This document shows, piece after piece, positions 52,307-64,000 of a DNA stretch of 64,000 nt (the stretch's first letter is position 1; every line of letters starts with the position of its first letter). Origin of the DNA: Nocardioides phosphati (GTDB lineage: Bacteria; Actinomycetota; Actinomycetes; Propionibacteriales; Nocardioidaceae). Position numbers and translations under genes: made by a program. Location of the stretch: assembly GCF_014646375.1 (NCBI RefSeq), contig NZ_BMNI01000006.1, positions 122,743 through 186,742 on the forward strand. The letters run 5' to 3'. Under the pieces are notes generated by a model. That model saw nothing but the letters and a program-made list of their open reading frames with translations, was not told the DNA's origin and made no database searches.

Positions 52307-53454
52307 GCATCACCCACCCCGCCGGCTTCGTCGCCTCCGGCGTCCACGCCGGCCTCAAGTCCAACGGCAACCTCGACCTCGCCCTCGTCGTCAACCAGGG
52401 CCCGCGCTTCGACTCCGCCTCCGTCTTCACCGCCAACCGCTGCAAGGCCAACCCGGTGCTGTGGTCGCAGGAGGTCGTCAAGGACGGCGTCGTCAAGGCG
52501 GTCGTCCTCAACTCCGGCGGCGCCAACTGCTACACCGGCCCCGAGGGCTTCCAGACCACCCACGCGGTCGCGGAGAAGGTCGCCGAGAAGGCCGGCATCG
52601 GCGCGATCGACGTCGTCGTCTGCTCGACCGGCCTGATCGGCCTGGCCAACGACCGGCAGAGCCTGCTCGACGGCGTGGAGGCGGCCCACGCGGCGCTCTC
52701 CGCCGACGGTGGCGAGCTCGCCGCGCAGGCGATCATGACCACCGACTCGGTCAACAAGCAGTGCGTCGTGCAGCGCGACGGCTGGAGCATCGGAGCGATG
52801 GCGAAGGGCGCGGGCATGCTCGCTCCGGCGCTCGCCACGATGCTGGTCGTCATCACGACCGACGCGATCGTGCCCGCCGACGAGCTCGATGCCGCGCTGC
52901 GGGCGAGCACCCGGATCAGCTTCGACCGCCTCGACTCCGACGGCTGCATGTCGACCAACGACACGGTGACCGTGCTCGCGAGCGGCGCCTCCGGCGTACA
53001 GCCGGGTGCGGAGGAGTTCACCGCCGCGCTGCAGGAGGCGTGCGTCTCGCTCGCGAAGCAGCTCCTGGCCGACGCCGAGGGCGCCGACCACGAGATCTCC
53101 ATCGAGGTCCTGCACGCCGCCACCGAGGACGACGCGGTCGAGGTCGGCCGCTCCGTCGCGCGGTCCAACCTCTTCAAGGCCGCCGTCTTCGGCAAGGACC
53201 CCAACTGGGGCCGGGTGCTGGCCAGCGTCGGCACCACCCAGGCAGCGTTCGACCCGGCCGACCTCGACGTCGCGATCAACGGCGTCTGGGTCTGCAAGCA
53301 GTCCACGCCCGCCGAGGACCCGGCCACCATCGACCTCGAGCCGCGCAAGGTCACCGTCACCATCGACCTCAAGTCCGGTGACGCCACCGCCACGGTGTGG
53401 ACCAACGACCTGACCCACGCCTACGTCCACGAGAACAGCGCGTACTCCTCATGA
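52303..53454 (+). CDS. argJ: Bifunctional ornithine acetyltransferase/N-acetylglutamate synthase ArgJ
   Basis: 383 residues. [10 protein letters not shown] contains the autocleavage site (Ala/Met-Thr, nucleophilic Thr) that yields alpha and beta subunits. [23 protein letters not shown] and [10 protein letters not shown] are conserved. It transfers acetyl from N-acetylornithine to glutamate, recycling it. GTG start overlaps the ACT gene. Confidence 0.97.
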
Positions 53455-54409
53455 GCGACCTCCACGCCAGTCACAAGCCCTCCCTCACCGCGGAGCAGAA
53501 CGCCCACGTCCTCGCGGGCGCGCTGCCGTGGCTGAAGCGCTACCACGGCAAGATCATCGTGGTGAAGTACGGCGGCAACGCCATGACCGACGACGCCCTC
53601 AAGGTCGCCTTCGCCGAGGACATCGCGTTCCTCCGGCTCGCCGGCTTCAAGCCGGTCGTCGTGCACGGCGGCGGCCCGCAGATCTCGAGCATGCTCGACC
53701 GGCTCGGCATCGAGTCGGAGTTCCGCGGCGGCCTCCGGGTGACCACCCCCGAGGCGATGGACGTCGTGCGCATGGTGCTCGTCGGCCAGGTGCAGCGCGA
53801 GCTCGTCGGCCTGCTCAACCAGCACGGCCCGCTCGCGGTCGGCCTCTCGGGCGAGGACGCCGGCCTCTTCACCGCCACGCCGACCAACACGATCGTCGAC
53901 GGCGAGGAGGTCGACCTCGGCCTCGTCGGCGAGGTCGCGAAGGTGCGTCCCGAGTCCGTACTCGACCTGGTCGAGGCCGGCCGGATCCCGGTGATCTCGA
54001 GCGTCGCGCCTGACGAGTTCGGCACCGTCCACAACGTCAACGCCGACACCGCAGCAGCTGCCCTCGCGGCGGCGCTGGGGGCCGAGAAGCTCCTCGTCCT
54101 CACCGACGTCGAGGGCCTCTACCGCGACTGGCCGCACAGCGACGACGTCATCGGCGAGATCAGCCCCGAGGCGCTCGCGGAGATGATCCCGAGCCTTGCC
54201 TCCGGCATGGTCCCGAAGATGCAGGCCTGCCTCAACGCGGTGCAGGCAGGCGTCCCGCGGGCGACGGTCGTCGACGGCCGCACGCCCCACGCGGTGCTCC
54301 TCGAGATCTTCACCGACGCCGGTGTTGGGACCCAGGTGCTGCCGGGCGTCGAGACCAAGCTGCGGCAGGCGAAGGTCCCCGCCAGCGACAAGTCCGCGAA
54401 GGAGGCGTG

Positions 54410-54410
<1 letters not shown>
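53451..54410 (+). CDS. argB: Acetylglutamate kinase ArgB
   Basis: 319 residues. [26 protein letters not shown] and [12 protein letters not shown] are typical, as is the C-terminal [17 protein letters not shown] mobile N-terminal helix (about 1-30) is a feature of arginine-inhibited hexameric ArgB. Overlaps argJ by 4 bp (ATGA). Confidence 0.97.
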
Positions 54411-55620
<1,210 letters not shown>

Positions 55621-55624
<4 letters not shown>

Positions 55625-56565
55625 CCCGCCACTTCCTGGCCGACGACGACCTGAGTGCTGCCGAGCAGAAGCAGGTCCTCGCCCTGGCCCAGTCGCTCAA
55701 GGCGGACCCGTACGTCGCCAAGCCCCTCGAGGGCCCGCGCACCGTCGCGATGGTCTTCGACAAGCCCACCCTGCGCACGCAGGCGTCGTTCTCGGCCGGC
55801 ATCGCCGAGCTCGGCGGCAACCCGATGGTCGTCGACGGCAAGCTCGCCGGCATCGGCGTGCGGGAGTCCGTCGCCGATGTCGCCCGCGTGCTCGGCCGGC
55901 AGGCGAGCCAGATCGTCTGGCGCACCGACGCGCAGGCCAAGGTCGAGGAGATGGCGCAGTACGCCGGCGTGCCGGTCGTCAACGCCCTCACCGACGACTT
56001 CCACCCCTGCCAGCTCCTCGCCGACCTGCTCACGATCATCGAGCACAAGGGTGCGACGGCGGGGCTGACCGCGACGTTCCTCGGCGACGGCGCCTGCAAC
56101 ATGGGCAACTCCTGGCTGCTCGCGGGCGCGCTCGCGGGCATGCACGTCCGGATCTCGAGCCCCGAGGGCTACGAGCCCGCGCAGGAGATGGTCGACCGGG
56201 CCAACAAGCTCGGTGCCGAGACCGGGGGCACCGGCCAGCTGGTCCGCGACCCGCAGGCCGCGGTCGCGGGCGCCGACATCGTCATCACAGACACCTGGGT
56301 CTCCATGGGCAAGGAGGCGGAGGCAGCCGAGCGCCTGGCCGACCTCGCGCCGTACGCCCTGACGGCGGAGCTCCTTGCCGGCGCGAAGCCCGACGCGATC
56401 GTCATGCACTGCCTCCCGGCGTACCGCGGCAAGGAGATCGCCGCCGAGGTCATCGACGGCCCGCAGAGCGTCATCTGGGACGAGGCCGAGAACCGGCGCC
56501 ACGCCCAGAAGGCGATCCTCACGTTCCTGTCCGAGCACGCGACGCCGACGGCCGAGCAGGACTGA
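55621..56565 (+). CDS. argF: Ornithine carbamoyltransferase ArgF, unusual phosphate loop
   Basis: 314 residues. The ornithine-side motifs are normal ([41 protein letters not shown]). The carbamoyl-phosphate loop, normally S-T-R-T-R, reads K-P-T-L-R-T-Q (48-54), reminiscent of the P-S-x-R-T-R loop of acetylornithine/succinylornithine transcarbamylases. The genes on each side leave little doubt that it works in arginine synthesis, but the substrate could be tested. Overlaps argD by 4 bp. Confidence 0.93.
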
Positions 56566-56566
56566 C

Positions 56567-59960
<3,394 letters not shown>

Positions 59961-59964
59961 CGCC

Positions 59965-60552
59965 GTGAACCCGCTGCGCACCGCGCTGGAGCGGCCGGTC
60001 CTCGAGGCCGCGCCGCTCCTGCTCGGTGCCGTCCTGCGGCACGACGGTGTCGGCGTCCGGATCACCGAGGTCGAGGCGTACGACGGCCCCAACGACCCCG
60101 GCTCCCACGCCTTCCGGCAGACGCCCCGCAGCTCGGTGATGTTCGGTCCCGCGGGCGTGCTCTACGTGTACTTCACCTACGGCATGCACCACTGCGCCAA
60201 CGTCGTCTGCGGACCCGAGGGGCAGGGGAGTGCCGTCCTCTTCCGTGCCGGCGAGGTCGTCGAGGGCGTCGACATGGCGAAGGCCCGCCGCGGCACCTCG
60301 GTCGAGCGCGAGCTGGCCCGCGGCCCGGCGCGCCTCTGCTCCGCGCTGGGCATCCGCCTGATCCACAACCGCACCGACCTCGCCGACGGTGCGGTCACCC
60401 TCGAGCTCGGCGAGCCCGTCGACCCCGCCTCGATCAGCACGGGTCCTCGCGTGGGCCTGCGGGAGGCCGCGGACCGGCCGTGGCGCTTCTGGATCACCGG
60501 TGAGCCGACGGTCTCCACCTACCGCCCCGCCGCGCCGAAGCGAGCCCGCTGA
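59965..60552 (+). CDS. 3-methyladenine DNA glycosylase, AAG/MPG family
   Basis: 195 residues. LLLGAVLRHDGVGVRITEVEAYDGPNDPGSHAFRQTPRSSVMFGPAGVLYVYFTYGMHHCANVVCG is the hallmark region with the catalytic Glu (EVEAYDG) and the intercalating Tyr segment. It removes alkylated and deaminated purines. Start GTG 59965 is taken (GTG 59944 is an alternative that would overlap argH). Begins 4 bp after argH. Confidence 0.93.
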   Translation: MNPLRTALERPVLEAAPLLLGAVLRHDGVGVRITEVEAYDGPNDPGSHAFRQTPRSSVMFGPAGVLYVYFTYGMHHCANVVCGPEGQGSAVLFRAGEVVEGVDMAKARRGTSVERELARGPARLCSALGIRLIHNRTDLADGAVTLELGEPVDPASISTGPRVGLREAADRPWRFWITGEPTVSTYRPAAPKRAR

Positions 60553-60554
60553 CC

Positions 60555-61202
60555 ATGCTGCGCCGGCTGACGCTCGTGCTGCTCGCCGCGATCCTCGTCG
60601 GCGGCGTCGCGCAGGCCTGGCTCTGGCGTCTCGGCGTCGAGCCGCTCACCGCGGTCGTCAACACCCAGTTCGCCTGGGCCGTCATCCTGTACGCCGCCGG
60701 CTGGGCGGCCCCGCGTCGCACCCGCTGGGCAGCGCTCACCGGCGCTGTGACAGGCGGCCTCCTGATCGGCGGCTACTACCTCTGCCAGGCGCTCGCCGAC
60801 GGCACCGGCTCGGCAACGGCCCAGTTCGCGAAGTCGCGCGGTGTCGCCTGGGTGGCCGCGACCATCGCGGTCGGCATCGTCCTGGGCGTGCTCGGCGGCT
60901 GGAGTGCACGCGCCGGCGATCGGCCGGTCCGGGCCGCGTTCGCACTGCTCACCATGGCGGCTGCCCTCGTACTCGGCCCGCTCTTGCTCGTCGGGCTGTA
61001 CGGCGGTGAGGTGTCCGCGACCTCGCGGCTCGTCGTACCGGTGGCCTACGGGGTCATCGGTGTCGCGCTCGCCCTCCACGCCGTACGCCGCGTGCCCCGC
61101 CACTGCCTGGCGCGAGGAGCCGTTGCCGCGCTGGTCGCGAGCGCCGCCGGTCTCGGGGTCCTGGTCCTCCTGATGACGCGGGTTCTCTACCGCACCTTCT
61201 GA
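60555..61202 (+). CDS. Six-helix membrane protein, unknown function
   Basis: 215 residues with about six transmembrane helices (LTLVLLAAILVGGVAQAWLW, WAVILYAAGWAA, GAVTGGLLIGGYYL, VAATIAVGIVLGVLGG, LVLGPLLLVGLYG, ALVASAAGLGVLVLLM). It follows the glycosylase by 2 bp. Resembles actinobacterial DUF6518-like proteins, with weak confidence. Not essential to arginine synthesis. Confidence 0.75.
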   Translation: MLRRLTLVLLAAILVGGVAQAWLWRLGVEPLTAVVNTQFAWAVILYAAGWAAPRRTRWAALTGAVTGGLLIGGYYLCQALADGTGSATAQFAKSRGVAWVAATIAVGIVLGVLGGWSARAGDRPVRAAFALLTMAAALVLGPLLLVGLYGGEVSATSRLVVPVAYGVIGVALALHAVRRVPRHCLARGAVAALVASAAGLGVLVLLMTRVLYRTF

Positions 61203-61203
61203 G

Positions 61204-61227
61204 ACGCCGACCGCTGCGCGGCGGCGT
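61204..61227 (+). terminator. Hairpin after the arginine-operon distal genes
   Basis: ACGCCG-A-CCGC / GCGG-CGGCGT with a TGC loop, one bulged base. Confidence 0.55.
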
Positions 61228-61278
61228 GTTGCGCCGGCCTCCCGTGGCACCCGTGGGGCCCCGGCGGCCGGCGGCGAC

Positions 61279-61284
61279 TAGGGT
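61279..61284 (+). promoter_or_regulatory. -10 element of tyrS
   Basis: TAGGGT, about 36 nt before GTG 61320, giving a leader of about 30 nt with GAAAGG as ribosome-binding site. No T-box is visible. Confidence 0.55.
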
Positions 61285-61319
61285 TGGCCCGCACCATCCA
61301 CCACCGAGAAAGGCCGATC

Positions 61320-62582
61320 GTGGCTGTCGACCCGAACCTGCTGGACGACCTCGAGTGGCGAGGACTCCTCGCGAACTCGACCGACCTCGACGCACTGCGC
61401 GCCGAGCTCAGCGAGGGTCCGGTCAAGTTCTATGTCGGCTTCGACCCGACCGCGCCGAGCCTCCACCTGGGCAATCTGGTCCAGATCCTCACGGCCAAGC
61501 GCCTGCAGGACGCCGGCCACGTGCCGTACGCCCTCGTGGGCGGGGCCACCGGCATGATCGGCGACCCCAAGGAGTCGGGTGAGCGCACGCTCAACACCCT
61601 CGACACCGTCAAGGACTGGGTCCGCCGCGTCCAGGCGCAGATCGAGCCGTTCCTCTCCTTCGAGGGTGACAACGCCGCGACGATGGTCAACAACTACGAC
61701 TGGACCGCGCCGCTCTCGACGATCGACTTCCTGCGTGACGTCGGCAAGCACTTCCCGGTCAACCGGATGCTCGCCCGCGACGTGGTGAAGTCCCGCCTCG
61801 AGCAGGGCATCTCCTTCACCGAGTTCGCCTACGTCCTGCTGCAGTCGATGGACTTCCTCGAGCTCTACCGCCAGCACGGCGTGAAGCTCCAGTTCGGCGG
61901 CTCCGACCAGTGGGGCAACCTCACCGGTGGCGTCGAGCTGATCCGCCGCGCGGCCGGTGGCAAGGCCCACGCGTTCTCCACGCCGCTCGTCACCAAGTCC
62001 GACGGCACCAAGTACGGCAAGACCGAGGGCGGCGCCCTCTGGCTCGACCCGGAGCTGATGAGTCCCTGGGCCTTCTACCAGTTCTGGCTGAACGTCGAGG
62101 ACGTCAAGGTCGGCGAGCTGCTGCGCATCTTCACCTTCCTGCCGCGCGAGGAGATCGAGGAGCTCGACGCCCAGACCGCGGAGAAGCCGTTCCTGCGGGC
62201 CGGCCAGAAGGCGCTCGCCGAGCACGTGACGACGCTGGTCCACGGGCGCGGCGAGACCGAGAAGATCAAGGCGGCCGCTGCGGCCCTCTTCGGAGGCGGC
62301 GACCTGCACACGCTGTCGGTGCCCACCCTCGCTGCCGCCCTGGGCGAGGCGGGCGCGGTGAAGCTCGAGAAGCCCGGCACGATCGTCGAGCTCCTGGTGG
62401 CGGCCGGTCTCTCCAAGTCCAACGGCGAGGCCCGTCGCACGATCAGCGAGGGCGGTGCCTACCTCAACAACCAGCGCATCGAGGACCCCGAGCACGTGCC
62501 CGCCGAGTCCGACCTGATCGGTGGCGCGTGGTTGGTGCTCCGTCGCGGCAAGAAGAACCTCGCCGGTATCCAGATCGGCTGA
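61320..62582 (+). CDS. tyrS: Tyrosyl-tRNA synthetase
   Basis: 420 residues, class I. PSLHLGNLVQ is the HIGH motif, GGSDQWGNLTGG binds tyrosine, KYGKTEGGALWLDP is the KMSKS counterpart, and an S4 RNA-binding domain forms the C-terminus (VAAGLSKSNGEARRTISEGGAYLNNQRI). GTG 61320 has GAAAGG upstream. Confidence 0.97.
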   Translation: MAVDPNLLDDLEWRGLLANSTDLDALRAELSEGPVKFYVGFDPTAPSLHLGNLVQILTAKRLQDAGHVPYALVGGATGMIGDPKESGERTLNTLDTVKDWVRRVQAQIEPFLSFEGDNAATMVNNYDWTAPLSTIDFLRDVGKHFPVNRMLARDVVKSRLEQGISFTEFAYVLLQSMDFLELYRQHGVKLQFGGSDQWGNLTGGVELIRRAAGGKAHAFSTPLVTKSDGTKYGKTEGGALWLDPELMSPWAFYQFWLNVEDVKVGELLRIFTFLPREEIEELDAQTAEKPFLRAGQKALAEHVTTLVHGRGETEKIKAAAAALFGGGDLHTLSVPTLAAALGEAGAVKLEKPGTIVELLVAAGLSKSNGEARRTISEGGAYLNNQRIEDPEHVPAESDLIGGAWLVLRRGKKNLAGIQIG

Positions 62583-62588
62583 CACTCC

Positions 62589-63650
62589 ATGACGAAGGCG
62601 CTTCACGGTCGCTGGCTCGATGACATCAGAGCCCGCGCCGAGGAGCGCCTTCCGTCGTCTGTGTGGCGCTACGTCATGGCGACCGCCGGCGAGGGCATCA
62701 CGGACGCCGCGAACGCGGAGGCCTGGCGGTCGGTGAGGTTCACGCCGCGGGTCCTGCGCGACGTGCGCGAGATCGACCTCGGCGTCTCCCTGCACGGCGA
62801 TGACTACCGGCTGCCGTTCGGCGTCGCACCCACCTCCCTCCAGCGCGCGGCGTACGACGACGGAGAGCTCGCCATGGCGCGGGCGACCGCGGCGACCGGC
62901 GTTCCGCACGTCGTCTCGAGCAACGCCGGTCACCGCTTCGCCGAGATCGGCGCCGCCGGTGGACCGTGGTGGCTGCAGGCCTACCTCACCGCGACGCGCG
63001 AGGACTGCCTGCCGATGCTGGAGGCTGGGGTGGCTGCGGGAGCGCGGGCGATCGTGCTGACCGTCGACACCCCCTTCCCGGGCGCGAAGCACGACGTGGC
63101 CGACGACGACTTCGCTGAGGTGGACCTCTCCTGGCACCGGATCAACTACGCCGGGCTCGCGCCGAGCACCCAGCGCGGTGCGTGGGCAGCCGACCTCGCT
63201 CCCTCCGACATCACGTGGCTGGGGGAGCGGACCGGCCTCCCGGTGGTCGTGAAGGGAGTGCTCCACCCAGACGACGCGGACGCCTGTGTCGACGCGGGAG
63301 CCAGCGCGGTGTGGGTGAGCAACCACGGTGGGCGTCAGCTCGACCGCGCCGTCGCCACCGGGGAGGTGCTTGCGCATGTCGCCGAGCGCGTCGCCGGCCG
63401 CGTTCCCGTGTATGTCGACGGTGGTGTGCGCGGCGGAGCTGACGTGATGGCCGGCCTGGCGCTCGGTGCGGATGCGGTCTTCCTCGGCCGCGTCCCGTTC
63501 CTCGCCCTGGCCGCCGGGGGAGAGGACCTCGTGCGCTCCGTGTTGACCACCGTTGGGGCCGAGCTGGAGGAGAACGTGCGGCTCTCCGGCGCCCGCAGCG
63601 CCGCTGAAACCCGCCCGATCAGGCGCGAAACAGGCCAAAACCGGCCCTGA
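62589..63650 (+). CDS. FMN-dependent alpha-hydroxy-acid dehydrogenase
   Basis: 353 residues, TIM barrel. LPFGVAPTSLQRAAYDDGELAMARATAATGVP, VKGVLHPDDADACVDAGASAVWVSNHGGRQLDRAVA (catalytic His/Arg) and GGVRGGADVMAGLALGADAVFLGR (phosphate site) are as in L-lactate/glycolate/mandelate oxidases. The oxidised substrate is unknown. It starts 6 bp after tyrS, last gene before the rRNA operon. Confidence 0.92.
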   Translation: MTKALHGRWLDDIRARAEERLPSSVWRYVMATAGEGITDAANAEAWRSVRFTPRVLRDVREIDLGVSLHGDDYRLPFGVAPTSLQRAAYDDGELAMARATAATGVPHVVSSNAGHRFAEIGAAGGPWWLQAYLTATREDCLPMLEAGVAAGARAIVLTVDTPFPGAKHDVADDDFAEVDLSWHRINYAGLAPSTQRGAWAADLAPSDITWLGERTGLPVVVKGVLHPDDADACVDAGASAVWVSNHGGRQLDRAVATGEVLAHVAERVAGRVPVYVDGGVRGGADVMAGLALGADAVFLGRVPFLALAAGGEDLVRSVLTTVGAELEENVRLSGARSAAETRPIRRETGQNRP

Positions 63651-63693
63651 CCTGCGAAAACACTGAATGTGGCCGCGGTCACTCCGACCCGAT

Positions 63694-63723
63694 TTGCAAG
63701 GTCCGGGAAACACCGTCTAATGT
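63694..63723 (+). promoter_or_regulatory. rRNA operon promoter
   Basis: -35 TTGCAA (63694-63699), 18-bp spacer, -10 TAATGT (63718-63723). The strongest sigma-A-like promoter in the window, in front of a long leader. Confidence 0.7.
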
Positions 63724-64000
63724 TTCACCTGTCGCCGGGAACGGCGGGAGGAACGGCCGAGAGGCCGGGCCGACCGGCTCCCGGCTACAGTCTTCCCGAA
63801 GACACCTCCGAGGTACGGGTTTGCCAGTCATGGCGGCCGGAAAAGCTCGCGAGTTGCTGTGCGCCAGGGGAGGCCGAATCCAAGCCCCGCAGGGGATGCA
63901 GGAAACTGCAGAACCACGGTGCGCGCTGGATCCTTGAGAACTCAACAGTGTGTCAAAAGTCGACGAATTAATTTTTACCCGTCCGACACTTTAATCCTTC
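63724..64000 (+). ncRNA. rRNA operon leader (16S gene begins beyond the window)
   Basis: Untranslated leader with GC hairpins, then GATCCTTGAGAACTCAACAG at 63928-63947, the motif preceding 16S genes in many actinobacteria (boxA-like antitermination/processing region), followed by an AT-rich stretch. The start of 16S is not reached. Confidence 0.8.

Noticed and set aside
63651..64000. Possible small protein 63669-63971
   Set aside because: It crosses the rRNA promoter and leader, shows no coding-like residue pattern and has no ribosome-binding site.

Overview
High-GC actinobacterial chromosome. Codon use is strongly G/C-ending, many genes start with GTG, and many promoters look leaderless (a TAGNNT-type -10 lying 6-8 nt before the start codon). 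Gene content and order (hisE-hisG-PH protein, sseB-infC-rpmI-rplT-trmH, pheST, argC...argH, tyrS next to an rRNA operon, CE1758/CE1759 flavin pair, FadE24/FadE23-like pair) point to Nocardioidaceae, probably Nocardioides or a close relative. This is ordinary chromosomal backbone. I see no prophage, insertion sequence, CRISPR array or defence island.

Layout. 1-13 kb: end of an unidentified gene, a neutral zinc metallopeptidase, an ABC-F ATPase and an ABC exporter, hydrolases, small membrane proteins, three SDR-like or accessory enzymes, SURF1, MoaA, dodecin and a SixA-type phosphatase. 13-24 kb: SerB, an ABC ATPase, an NfeD-stomatin-TSUP membrane operon, a frameshifted membrane gene, an FMN luciferase-like monooxygenase with its reductase, a PEBP protein, and CobT with a fused siroheme/SUMT enzyme. 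24-33 kb: two unrelated housekeeping genes, peptide deformylase, two acyl-CoA dehydrogenases behind a perfect operator palindrome, galactokinase, a lipoprotein, a nucleosidase and a LysR-like protein without HTH. 33-42 kb: tRNA-Leu(GAG) followed by an orphan SF2 helicase-like gene, hisE-hisG, aldose epimerase, and the infC-rpmI-rplT operon with a terminator-like hairpin in its leader and an ATC start codon for IF-3. 42-50 kb: two lipoproteins, an orphan cytosolic histidine kinase, pheS-pheT, a LOG-family protein and gamma carbonic anhydrase.

50.7-60 kb is one long arginine operon: argC, an ACT-domain gene, argJ, argB, argD, argF, argR, argG, argH. Most junctions overlap by 1-4 bp. Two 18-bp ARG-box-like elements spaced like those of E. 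coli (21 bp centre to centre) cover the argC promoter. The operon encodes its own repressor ArgR, and the ACT protein between argC and argJ is the most interesting unexplained member. 60-63.6 kb holds a DNA glycosylase, a membrane protein, TyrS and an FMN alpha-hydroxy-acid dehydrogenase. The last 350 bases are the promoter and leader of an rRNA operon whose 16S gene begins beyond the window.
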